Assembly: GCA_002501805.1 (NCBI GenBank)
Contig: DAOI01000011.1
Span: 11,661-75,660, forward strand
Length of the DNA: 64,000 nt
Source of the DNA: Euryarchaeota archaeon UBA463
GTDB taxonomy: Archaea; Thermoplasmatota; Poseidoniia; Poseidoniales; Thalassarchaeaceae
Reading direction: 5' to 3'
The notes beneath the pieces are model-generated. The model saw nothing but the letters and a program-made list of their open reading frames with translations, ran no database searches and was not told the DNA's origin. The position numbers and the translations under genes were made by a program. Below, piece by piece: positions 44,332 through 52,764 of this stretch (position 1 is its first letter; each line of letters opens with the position of its first letter).

Positions 44332-44604
44332 ATGACACACGTAGTAACCTCAGCATGCGTTGATCACAAATACCAAGATTGTGTGGCCGTTTGTCCGGTC
44401 GAGGCATTCAGAGAAGCTGACAATTACCTGGTCATAGATCCGGATGAGTGTATTGATTGTGCGGCATGTGTCGCTGAGTGCCCTGTTGAGGCCATATTTG
44501 CGGATACTGATTTGCCAGATGAGTTCGAGGAATGGCTCGATAGAAATGAGGAAGAGGCCCCAGACCTTCCAATTGCAGAAGGGGACTCTCCTGTTCTAGC
44601 CTAA
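44332..44604 (+). CDS. fdxA: Ferredoxin of the 7Fe FdxA type
   Basis: Low-potential electron carrier of about 90 residues. The first cluster site is C-x7-C-x3-CP (ACVDHKYQDCVAVCP), with His in place of the second Cys, as expected for a [3Fe-4S] cluster. The second is CIDCAACVAECPVEA, a [4Fe-4S] site. The acidic C-terminal tail (EEWLDRNEEEAPDLP) resembles FdxA. The ATG at 44332 gives the typical start MTHVVTSAC; the ATG at 44302 would add ten residues. The partner enzymes are not in this window. Confidence 0.92.
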   Translation: MTHVVTSACVDHKYQDCVAVCPVEAFREADNYLVIDPDECIDCAACVAECPVEAIFADTDLPDEFEEWLDRNEEEAPDLPIAEGDSPVLA

Positions 44605-44657
44605 TTGTTAAGATTGTCATTACATAGGTTCTTGAGTGGACTGTTGTAGCGGTGTAC

Positions 44658-45659
44658 ATGAGTACTACCCTTGATCTGACGAAGATGCGTCACGGAACCG
44701 AGCTCCTGAAGAGGGGTTTTGCCAAAATGCAAGAGGGAGGGGTGATCATGGATGTTGTCACACCTGAAGAGGCTCACATTGCCGAGGATGCTGGTGCAGT
44801 TTCGGTTATGGCGTTGGAAAGAGTTCCTGCAGATATTCGTGCCATGGGAGGAGTTGCAAGGATGAGTCATCCACAGATGATTCAAGAAATAATAGAAACT
44901 ACTAGTATTCCTGTAATGGCCAAGGCCAGAATTGGGCACAGCGAAGAGGCCCGTGTATTAGAGCAACTAGGAGTGGACATGATAGACGAGTCTGAAGTCT
45001 TAACACCTGCTGATCCATTCTTTCACATACCCAAGAACGATTTCACAATTCCTTTTGTGTGTGGATGTACCAACCTAGGCGAGGCGGTTAGAAGGATTGC
45101 TGAAGGATCCGCGATGATTAGAACGAAAGGAGAGGCAGGAACAGGCAACGTTGTCAGCGCAGTACAACACGCTGTTCTCGTCAGTAAAGAAATTGAGTAT
45201 GCTTACGAAATTAGTGAGAGCTCGGATAGCAAAAAGTACGAAGAGGTCATTTCATCGATTATGGACGGATACAATCGGGTAAAGAAAGGTTCAAAATTTA
45301 ATCTCCACTCTAAGACAACGCCCTTTGGAAAAATGGAAGAGCTGCGTTCTGAAGTAGAATCTGTAATTTCGGAGGTAGTGCAAAATAGGCGCTTACCTGT
45401 TGTTACTTTCTCCGCGGGAGGCATTGCAACTCCAGCAGATGCGGCTTTGATGATGAATCATGGGATGGATGGCGTCTTTGTAGGCTCTGGAATATTCAAG
45501 AGCTCGGATCCAGCTAATACAGCAGAGGCCATCGTCATGGCTACCCACCACTACAACGACCCATCAATCGTTTCTGAAGCATGTTCGATGATTGGTGAAG
45601 CAATGCCCGGACTAGAGATTGAGACTCTAGAAGTTAGGCTAGAAGAGAGAGGATGGTAA
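44658..45659 (+). CDS. pdxS: Pyridoxal 5'-phosphate synthase subunit PdxS
   Basis: Makes pyridoxal phosphate from ribose 5-phosphate, glyceraldehyde 3-phosphate and ammonia. The 333-residue TIM barrel has the two catalytic lysines Lys89 (VMAKARIGH) and Lys157 (IRTKGEAGTGNV), spaced as Lys81 and Lys149 of B. subtilis PdxS. VMALERVPADIR and GMDGVFVGSGIF are also conserved. The ATG at 44658 is chosen over a GTG at 44652. The glutaminase partner PdxT is not in the window, so it must lie elsewhere. Confidence 0.97.
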   Translation: MSTTLDLTKMRHGTELLKRGFAKMQEGGVIMDVVTPEEAHIAEDAGAVSVMALERVPADIRAMGGVARMSHPQMIQEIIETTSIPVMAKARIGHSEEARVLEQLGVDMIDESEVLTPADPFFHIPKNDFTIPFVCGCTNLGEAVRRIAEGSAMIRTKGEAGTGNVVSAVQHAVLVSKEIEYAYEISESSDSKKYEEVISSIMDGYNRVKKGSKFNLHSKTTPFGKMEELRSEVESVISEVVQNRRLPVVTFSAGGIATPADAALMMNHGMDGVFVGSGIFKSSDPANTAEAIVMATHHYNDPSIVSEACSMIGEAMPGLEIETLEVRLEERGW

Positions 45660-45661
45660 TA

Positions 45662-46705
45662 CTACTTTCTGGTTTTTCTAAAGGCGCCAACTTTCCTGGA
45701 TTTCCTTCTTTTTTGAGGAGCAGTGGCATTTGCGTTTGGAGATGCCTGCGGATCTCCTGACATTGACCCACCTAGGGTTAGTGAACCCTCAGAAAGTAAC
45801 CTATCAGTAAGTGAGTCTGCTAGAACCTCGTCATTATCAGGTGTCTTTAGGGCTTCCCTAACGGACTCATTATGATCCCTTATTACTCTGGCCCTTTCCT
45901 CTCTCCTTGACTTCATCTCATCTCTGGCCTCGTTTACCTCTTTCAGGAGGGCTTCAATTTCAGCATGTACGGAGTTAGCCAATTCTTTAGATTCTACAAA
46001 TATCTCATGGAGACGGTCTCCCTCGGATCTTAGGAAGTCTCTTTCTTCGAGCATTGGTTTTACTTCTTCCCAAATATCGTCGGCTTCTTGGTGGGCACTT
46101 TTCATCGCTTCATGTTGCGCGTCGGCTTCTGCCTTAAGTGTCTGAATGGTGCCTTCCAAATCTCCGAGATCGATATTTATGGCCTCAAACTCGGCGGCCT
46201 TTGGAAGTAGTTCGTCTCTCCTGGATGCCAAATTCTTAAGCTTTCTAAGAAGTCTATTCTCAGCCTTGAGAGTCAGTGTACCATCCGTCATCAGCTTATT
46301 TTCAATTTGAGAAATCTCAGCAATAGCTTCCGATAGTTCAACCACGTCAGACTTGGCCTTTCCTGCTTCATTTCTCCTACCCTTCTTACTGTTGATTATC
46401 TCCCTGATCCTAGACTGTATGGCATCCCTCTGGGCCTGATGGGATTTAGCCCGAGCTCTGACTTCTTTCTGCTGTGATAATTTTTCCTCTATGTTGGACC
46501 TTATCTCCTTAGACTGATCCTGAACTGAGTTTCTTGAATTGGCGGCCCTTCTAGCGTCTTCGTTATGAGATGCCCTTTGGTCCCTCATTCTCCTAAGCCT
46601 AGCCTCCATAGCGTGGAGCCTAGTTTTTAGGTCATCATCAGGACCCTTTTCCTCATCGTTCACGTCCATGCGACGAGGTAGAAGTTCTTGAATGGAACTC
46701 ATCAA
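45662..46705 (-). CDS. Coiled-coil protein, COG1340-like
   Basis: Protein of 347 residues, almost entirely heptad-type coiled coil (about 20-295) rich in Glu, Arg, Lys and Ala. This is like the archaeal COG1340 family of uncharacterised coiled-coil proteins. The tail has LTDRLLSEGSLTLGGS, similar to a motif in three other coiled-coil proteins of this cluster, and ends in a basic segment (KRRKSRKVGAFRKTRK). Its start overlaps the stop of the upstream membrane protein gene by 4 bp (ATGA), so the two are co-translated. It may be a structural or scaffold protein at the membrane. Confidence 0.75.
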   Translation of the reverse strand: MMSSIQELLPRRMDVNDEEKGPDDDLKTRLHAMEARLRRMRDQRASHNEDARRAANSRNSVQDQSKEIRSNIEEKLSQQKEVRARAKSHQAQRDAIQSRIREIINSKKGRRNEAGKAKSDVVELSEAIAEISQIENKLMTDGTLTLKAENRLLRKLKNLASRRDELLPKAAEFEAINIDLGDLEGTIQTLKAEADAQHEAMKSAHQEADDIWEEVKPMLEERDFLRSEGDRLHEIFVESKELANSVHAEIEALLKEVNEARDEMKSRREERARVIRDHNESVREALKTPDNDEVLADSLTDRLLSEGSLTLGGSMSGDPQASPNANATAPQKRRKSRKVGAFRKTRK

Positions 46706-48270
46706 AGTAGCCCAAGTACTGAACCAGCTAAGGGCAACAATGGAGATGTGATAGCAATTAGAGCCCCAAACATGAACATTGCACCGACTGTCCTTCTTGT
46801 TCTTGTGATTAGATCGCTCCCAACTTGGACATTTAGGACCCTTCCTGAGATGAGGTTGCCAGAGTCGTCTTCCAGTCTCACTGTAACAGTAGCTTCTCCC
46901 TTAATGGATGGTAGCAGACTTTGCCAGACAATACTCGTACTATTTGTCATTTCTTGAATCATAGAAGATAGTGAAGAGGGATTCAGTGGATCTGATGACG
47001 AAATTAGAGGGGATGAATGTAATTTGTAAACGCATTCATTCGGTTTGAAGTCAGGAGTCTGTATTTTCAAAACGAGATCTTTTGGCTCATCACCGGAATT
47101 GAGTATGAAAGCAAATAAATTTGCCTGTCCTACAACCAGATTTTCCATATCTACATCAAACCAGAAGCCTCCATCTGAGCTACTGATTCCTCTTCTCATT
47201 CTCATCCTATCATGTAGTCTAAAAAATGGCTTGCATTCACTTCTAGCGTGTTGCAGAAGCCTATCCCAAGTCTCCTCACCTACTTCTGGGTGTCTGAAAA
47301 GTCCGTCTATTGCCGTTGGTTCGACCATCAATTCTAAATTTTTTCTGAACTCAGAGTCGGATATTAGGGAAGATCTCCTCAAGTGAAGTAATAAGAACAA
47401 GGACTCTTGTAACTCGGACATTGTGTAGCCTTCTCTAAGTTCCGATCTAACCGTTTTAAGGTACTCAGTAATTCTTATTCCAAGGAGTGGGTCAATGTGC
47501 GCTTTTATCACATCGTTGAATGGCCTGGTTAGTAAGGCCGGGTGAATTGGAGGAGAAAATGCCTCGAGCATGCCCCATGGTTCGGATGCATTGAATCTAG
47601 ATCTGATGGAGATAAGTTGGACTCCATAACCTGCTAGCAGGGACCCAGTAGATAGTGCCAATAGTACTGGACTGACCTGTTCTTGACCAGAGGGGAACCA
47701 TAGGGATAATGCAAGAAGAATTGATGAGATTGCAATCAATGATGAGATTGCTGTAACCTGTCTAATCGAACCATCTAGAGTAGCCCTCATTTCAGCATAA
47801 CCATGAGAACTCCTAAACGTTAGGCCCGAGGAAGTTAGTGCATCTGCTTCGTAATGAAATATTGTTCTTGAATATGTCATCATCCTAAGCAAGATTGTTA
47901 ATAGAAAAATATCGGCTATCAGTATCAGTAATGCTGTGGCATATGTGGTCCGGACCAATGAAAAACCACCTGCCGCTTCCCTTAGAGTCTCATTCCACCA
48001 GTCCGTATCATTGCTACCGTATGACTGCGCTGCGCCAAGTAGGACAATTGCCAACAATGGCAAGAATAGTACAAGTCTGGCCCCTCCGCTCACCAGTAGT
48101 CTATCTAACCTCAAAAGTGCTGATTCTTTTGAGCGGAGTGTGTCGTCCATCCAGGGGGTAGCCGATGTTGAAATATTAGAAACTGGGACTGAAGGAGCTG
48201 GTGGAGCAATACCAGACAAGTCATCCGCCATGGAATCGAGATCCATGTTTTCATGCTCTTTAATCGACAT
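46702..48270 (-). CDS. Membrane protein with five helices, unknown function
   Basis: Family not recognised. The 522-residue protein has a soluble N-terminus, helices at about 62-82, 108-130, 170-190 and 198-220, a long soluble middle part (about 225-480) and a final helix (about 495-515). The soluble part is helical first and then beta-like (LVVGQANLFAFIL, KGEATVTVRLEDDSG). The start at 48270 overlaps the regulator gene by 11 bp; an ATG at 48246 would avoid this. It sits between the regulator and the coiled-coil gene in one tight operon. Nothing in it points to a transporter or enzyme. Confidence 0.72.
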   Translation of the reverse strand: MSIKEHENMDLDSMADDLSGIAPPAPSVPVSNISTSATPWMDDTLRSKESALLRLDRLLVSGGARLVLFLPLLAIVLLGAAQSYGSNDTDWWNETLREAAGGFSLVRTTYATALLILIADIFLLTILLRMMTYSRTIFHYEADALTSSGLTFRSSHGYAEMRATLDGSIRQVTAISSLIAISSILLALSLWFPSGQEQVSPVLLALSTGSLLAGYGVQLISIRSRFNASEPWGMLEAFSPPIHPALLTRPFNDVIKAHIDPLLGIRITEYLKTVRSELREGYTMSELQESLFLLLHLRRSSLISDSEFRKNLELMVEPTAIDGLFRHPEVGEETWDRLLQHARSECKPFFRLHDRMRMRRGISSSDGGFWFDVDMENLVVGQANLFAFILNSGDEPKDLVLKIQTPDFKPNECVYKLHSSPLISSSDPLNPSSLSSMIQEMTNSTSIVWQSLLPSIKGEATVTVRLEDDSGNLISGRVLNVQVGSDLITRTRRTVGAMFMFGALIAITSPLLPLAGSVLGLL

Positions 48271-48922
48271 TGTAAACCTCCGTACGTGATAGAATCCTCT
48301 TCATGATAGCCTCACTAATGACGATTAGTTGACCATTGGAATATACCCCCTCTTCGCGAACTTCTATTCTAGATCCAGCCCCTAGGCCTGATAATTCCAG
48401 TGTCTTCACATCAGTTGGCTGAAGTGCAATCACCTCTATTGTTGCTGAAGAGCCGATAGGGAGGAATGAAATAGGTAACAATAGACCCTCAGAAATCGGC
48501 TTTACTGAACGCTTTATAGATGGAATTTTATTACCTGCTGGAGTCTGTTTCGGATACCCTAACATTCTATCTAGTGATTCCTCTAGATCAATTGACATGT
48601 TGTGCTCCATCTTACAGGCGGCGGCATCAACGTCGCCATCAAATCCAATTACGTCAGTAAGTAAAATCTGCAACAGGCCCTCCCTTCTTTTTATCCTAGC
48701 TGCCGTGTTAAACCCTATCGGGGTGAGTCTGCACCCCTTGTAAGGAACATATGTCAATAGGCCCCTTTCCGATAGTCTTTGTATCATTTCCGTGGAAGAA
48801 GCGTTGCTAACTGACATTATGTCAGCTAATTGGGAGGTCTTGACAATAGTACTTGGCTCTGAATCATAAATCTCAAAGATTCTCTTCAGATACATCTCTT
48901 CGAATTCACTCAGTTCACTCAT
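48260..48922 (-). CDS. DtxR-like metal-dependent transcription regulator
   Basis: The 220-residue protein has an N-terminal winged helix (about 5-65, with EMIQRLSERGLLTYVPYKGCRLT) and the DtxR dimer/metal domain (LLQILLTDVIGFDGDVDAAACKMEHNMSIDLEESLDRMLGYP at about 85-126) with Cys, Glu and His ligands. A C-terminal FeoA/SH3-like domain follows (IEVIALQPTDVKTLELSGLGAGSRIEV). Such proteins repress genes when Fe or Mn is plentiful. The ATG at 48922 overlaps the end of the zinc-ribbon protein gene by 8 bp. The position inside the envelope/coiled-coil operon suggests metal-dependent autoregulation. Confidence 0.88.
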   Translation of the reverse strand: MSELSEFEEMYLKRIFEIYDSEPSTIVKTSQLADIMSVSNASSTEMIQRLSERGLLTYVPYKGCRLTPIGFNTAARIKRREGLLQILLTDVIGFDGDVDAAACKMEHNMSIDLEESLDRMLGYPKQTPAGNKIPSIKRSVKPISEGLLLPISFLPIGSSATIEVIALQPTDVKTLELSGLGAGSRIEVREEGVYSNGQLIVISEAIMKRILSRTEVYNVD

Positions 48923-50822
48923 CCAAATCACCTCCAAGAGCCATAAACTCACATCTACATGCAGGACATCTTGACATTACTGGCCTCTTGACCAATGGCA
49001 CCTTGAGTAATTGTTCGCAAGAAGGACATGAAAGTATATCGTTATCTGAGGAAGAGAAAATATCTATATTTTTTTCTATTTCTTTACTTTCTATTTCTTC
49101 CTCTATGGCAGGTGGGTCAGAGCCAATTTTGATTTCCTTTCTTACTCCAACTTCGAAGCTGTTTGAGCATGCAGGACATCGTACTCTGCCTACATGATCT
49201 CCTGGGATACTGAGTCTTTGACTACACGTTGGGCATGATGCCTCTATGTTATCTAGCTCCCTCCTTTTCTCGATTCTTGAAGTAGAGTCAAGGTTCTTCT
49301 TTTCCGTGTCGGGGGTCCTTTCTGTTGCAACTCTCCAGAACGCGAGTAAGATCATCATCAAAACTAGGCCGGAGACTACACCCAAGAGTGCCGCGGTTGG
49401 GTCGAATGGTATCTCAAAACCATCCGAAGGCCTCTGATTAGCCTGAACCGCTATACTTCCCGAATATGCGCTTATGGCAGATGAAAATTTTACTTGCAAG
49501 GCTGTGGTTCCTTCATCCTGCCAATTGGGGACAGTCAATGATATCGGCTTTTCCTCTCCAACATTTACTTGAATCATTGACAATCCTGAATCGCTGAAAA
49601 TATAACCATCTGAGACCCTTGACAGTGAAACATGTCCAGGTAGAGAATCTGAGTTGCCTGTGTTTGAAATTGTACATGTGATAATTAGTGTATCTGAGAA
49701 TTCTAGAACATCTGGGCTCTGAACACATGAAGAAATCTCAATGATTGGCTGTGGACTAATTAGTTGTATATCTAAATCTGGAATTTGTTTCGAATGCCAA
49801 CTCAGTGGATCTACAGAAATTTCTATCCTATCTAATCCCGGACTAGGATCAGTAATTTGAATATTGAGTTGTCTTACACCCTGGCTTAATGTGATTGTAA
49901 ATTTCTGAAGCTCTTTGGAGATGCCAGATTCAAATTCACTTATCGAAACTTGTACATTTCTTTCAGACCCATCTGAGAGAGAAATCCAATAGTCGATTGA
50001 TATTCCATTAGAAACTGACCAGTCGCTTGATGAAAGGCCCACTCTAACATCCTGTTGTGGAAGAATGGTAATTGTATGGTTTCCAGATAAGTCCGGAGAT
50101 ACCCCTCCTAAATCACTATTAATTTTCCACTGGAGCCATTTTTCACCGTACGAAGAGAAGTTGAAATCTACTGAAATCTCCCTACTGGAGCCCGGGGTAA
50201 TCAAAACGGGTTCTCCCGAGAATAATATAATTGAGTCGGTGTCATAGAGCGTGAGCATAACTGAACCTTCCGAATCGCCTCCATTGCCCACCAATATTGA
50301 GGCTGTTAGAATATCGCCTACATATGCCGGTTCACCTGTTATTGCGATAATTGCATCTCCTGCAGAAGTGAAGAGTATTGGATTTGGAGATACAGTAATT
50401 TCTATAGTTTCAGAAATATTAGAAGTAGAGTTTTCCAGAGAAATTTCGAATTTTAGTTTCATAACCCCTTCAATGAGTGGACCTAGTGTCATCTCAGAAA
50501 GTTGGTTTTCATTAGCACCCCATGTCTCGTTTTGACCGGCCAATGGGTGCCATACTCCTTCGGAAAATAATTTTAATTTCCAACTACCGTTTATTTCCTG
50601 GTTTCCTGTGTTACTTACCTGTACTGAGATCCTAACATAATCGCCATCAGAGAAGGTTTCGTTGCCATTCGGCAATGAAGTAGACTGATCAATAACCAAT
50701 ATTTCCCAGTCAGAGGAGTCTTGAATTTCCATTTCTGATAATTGTGAGTCATTAGCAGATGCAGAATTGGAAAAAATAAGTATGAAAGAGAGTAATATGA
50801 TGTATGATACGGTATGCTTCAT
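48915..50822 (-). CDS. Exported CARDB-like protein with cytoplasmic zinc ribbons
   Basis: The 635-residue protein has an N-terminal signal (YIILLSFILIFSNSASA) and an external part of about 450 residues of repeated beta-sandwich units resembling CARDB/NPCBM-like adhesion domains (VSVQVSNTGNQEI, LIITCTISNTGNSDS). A transmembrane helix follows near 475-497. The cytoplasmic tail holds two zinc ribbons, CPTCSQRL...CPACSNSF and CPSCEQLL...CPACRCEF. It is the first gene of the leftward operon and its start is 103 bp from the divergent coiled-coil gene. The tail could recruit a cytoplasmic partner to a surface protein; no partner is known. Confidence 0.78.
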   Translation of the reverse strand: MKHTVSYIILLSFILIFSNSASANDSQLSEMEIQDSSDWEILVIDQSTSLPNGNETFSDGDYVRISVQVSNTGNQEINGSWKLKLFSEGVWHPLAGQNETWGANENQLSEMTLGPLIEGVMKLKFEISLENSTSNISETIEITVSPNPILFTSAGDAIIAITGEPAYVGDILTASILVGNGGDSEGSVMLTLYDTDSIILFSGEPVLITPGSSREISVDFNFSSYGEKWLQWKINSDLGGVSPDLSGNHTITILPQQDVRVGLSSSDWSVSNGISIDYWISLSDGSERNVQVSISEFESGISKELQKFTITLSQGVRQLNIQITDPSPGLDRIEISVDPLSWHSKQIPDLDIQLISPQPIIEISSCVQSPDVLEFSDTLIITCTISNTGNSDSLPGHVSLSRVSDGYIFSDSGLSMIQVNVGEEKPISLTVPNWQDEGTTALQVKFSSAISAYSGSIAVQANQRPSDGFEIPFDPTAALLGVVSGLVLMMILLAFWRVATERTPDTEKKNLDSTSRIEKRRELDNIEASCPTCSQRLSIPGDHVGRVRCPACSNSFEVGVRKEIKIGSDPPAIEEEIESKEIEKNIDIFSSSDNDILSCPSCEQLLKVPLVKRPVMSRCPACRCEFMALGGDLDE

Positions 50823-50925
50823 ATCCTCGCCTCAAAACTTCCGAGATGTGCGGGCGTATGAAACAAACCCCTTCCAAGGTCACATAGTGACCTTTAACCG
50901 ACGGTCCCGGCTGGAGCCGAATACA

Positions 50926-51738
50926 ATGGACGTCCAACAGTTGCTAGAGGTAAAACCGGATGAGCTAGCAAAGGGCTTGCTAGCACGATGGAAGGCATTA
51001 GAAGAGCAACTTCCGAATGTTATTAGGAATCTGGAAGCAGAGGAGGAAGCTCTCTCTCCACGTGTTAAGAGAGCAGTTGATTCCCATAGTAAAGCAAATG
51101 AAATTGTAGCTGAAATGAAGACTGAAAGAGATTCTTCACAGGCCGTTGCTAGATCTAAATTATCCGAAGTTAAAGAATCGATAGAGTTACTCTCCAAGAA
51201 GGGCGGGATGGTAAGTCTGGATCCCGAATGGAAGAAATTGAAGCTTCTTGAAGAGCTTGAGGATATAGAAGAAAAGATAGAAACCTCGGCATTGGACCAT
51301 AAAGAAGAAGGGAAGCTGATTGCCAAGCGAAGGAAACTCATTGAAAAGAATGAGAAATGGCTCAAAGATAGGAGAGAGTCTAATCCTGAGATGGCTAAGT
51401 ATGTGGAATCAAGGAAGACTATGATTTCCAATTTTAGGATTTCAGAAGCATCACATTCAAGGATGCTGAAGGCAGTAGAAAAGGCACAGCCTCTGTATGA
51501 AAAAAAGGTATCACTACAGTCTGAAATCAGGGATATAAGGAGGCAGTTAGATCGAGCTAGAGAGCTATACGCCCAGTCATCAGATGCAATCTCATTGTGG
51601 GAGGGGAAATTATCTGCTGGTTTCGGAGATAGTTCTACTGGATTTGATGATCTTCTCACAGATATGAATAGGGTATTAGATGGCGGTGCTTCTTCGTTTG
51701 CAAGGAAGAAATCCAAGAAGGAGGAGGAAGAGGAATGA
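50926..51738 (+). CDS. Coiled-coil protein 1 of the rightward operon
   Basis: Protein of about 270 residues, dominated by coiled coil (about 20-235) with Glu/Lys/Arg-rich heptads. The C-terminal region includes GFDDLLTDMNRVLDGGASS and a basic/acidic end (KKSKKEEEEE). The start at 50926 (MDVQQLLEVKPDELAKGLL) is preferred; the frame extends upstream to 50767 but would overlap the divergent gene. The stop overlaps the next start by 4 bp. Unknown family; paralogous in style to the neighbouring coiled-coil genes. Confidence 0.68.
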   Translation: MDVQQLLEVKPDELAKGLLARWKALEEQLPNVIRNLEAEEEALSPRVKRAVDSHSKANEIVAEMKTERDSSQAVARSKLSEVKESIELLSKKGGMVSLDPEWKKLKLLEELEDIEEKIETSALDHKEEGKLIAKRRKLIEKNEKWLKDRRESNPEMAKYVESRKTMISNFRISEASHSRMLKAVEKAQPLYEKKVSLQSEIRDIRRQLDRARELYAQSSDAISLWEGKLSAGFGDSSTGFDDLLTDMNRVLDGGASSFARKKSKKEEEEE

Positions 51739-52700
51739 GTGAAGATAATACCGCTAGCTTATTCAATGACTTAGAAGATCTTGATGGCCATGAGGTTCAA
51801 GAAATGAGGAGTAGTCTTGAAAGAGAGTTGGGTTCTATTGAGGGCGAAAAGAGAGACTTGCGTTCGGAGAGGATGGACCTAGTTAACAGGGTTAGAGTCC
51901 TTCGTGGCATCGTAGGTAAGATGGAGGGGGCCAATTCAGAGAGAAGGGGCCTATTAAGGAAATTTCATGAAATAAGAAAAGCTGCAGATTCATCTAGAAA
52001 GAAGAGGGACGATGTGAATAGGCTCATCCCCCCTCCAATGGATGTACTGAAGGAGTGGCTATCTGAAACACATAGGAGATTGACCACTATTGACAACGAC
52101 TTGACTGCGGTCCCTACACTCTCTCGAGAGTTGGAGGCATTCAGAAGATTTTTTGAAATTCAAGCGTCTATTATAAAGAAGGCCGAATCAGAAACAGCTC
52201 ACTCGGAATATGTAGAGAAAGCTAAGGAAATGAGAGAAGTAACCGTAAAACTTGATGCTGGACGTAAGGAAAAAGAGGTGTTGGAGAATGAGGCGACATC
52301 GGAGTCTGGAAATGAAAATAAAGCCAGTAGAGCCGAAGTAAGTAAAATTAGTAAGAGGATTTCAAAAATCGATAAGCGGATAGATGTGATTGAGTCAAAA
52401 AGGAAGTCTTTGAGGAAGGGGCTTTCCAGAGTTAAGACGTATCAGAGGATAACTGGTGGGAGGAATAGGAAAGTCAGATTCTCTGAAATCAAAGCCAAAG
52501 CCAAAACAGGTGGTTCTCTGAGTACCGTAGAACTAGATGCCCTTCTGGGATCAGGAAGTCTATCGGACTTGACTGGTGAGACTGGAGATATTGAGTCCAA
52601 AGTTGATGCTAAGAATACGCCTACTAAGAAGAAGAGAAGGATTGGAGTATCTCGAAGGGGACCTAGAAAAGGCAATCTCGCAACTAAGAGGGAAGATTGA
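51735..52700 (+). CDS. Coiled-coil protein 2 of the rightward operon
   Basis: Coiled-coil protein of 321 residues (about 15-240). Its C-terminal region has KAKTGGSLSTVELDALLGSG, followed by a basic tail with Lys and Arg repeats. The motif LST-x-EL matches the end of the third coiled-coil protein, which reads SGDTLSTEELMSL. ATGA overlap with the preceding gene implies coupled translation. Family not recognised beyond likeness to COG1340-type proteins. Confidence 0.68.
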   Translation: MSEDNTASLFNDLEDLDGHEVQEMRSSLERELGSIEGEKRDLRSERMDLVNRVRVLRGIVGKMEGANSERRGLLRKFHEIRKAADSSRKKRDDVNRLIPPPMDVLKEWLSETHRRLTTIDNDLTAVPTLSRELEAFRRFFEIQASIIKKAESETAHSEYVEKAKEMREVTVKLDAGRKEKEVLENEATSESGNENKASRAEVSKISKRISKIDKRIDVIESKRKSLRKGLSRVKTYQRITGGRNRKVRFSEIKAKAKTGGSLSTVELDALLGSGSLSDLTGETGDIESKVDAKNTPTKKKRRIGVSRRGPRKGNLATKRED

Positions 52701-52764
52701 GTGAATTGTTGCTCTACTATGTTCTTAAATGTCAGTACAAATTCGGTAATGTTGGGGTCACATA

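Noticed and set aside
50880..51716. 278-residue serine-rich open frame on the minus strand
   Set aside because: It is the antisense shadow of the Glu/Lys-rich coiled-coil gene; such genes routinely give long Ser/Leu-rich antisense frames.
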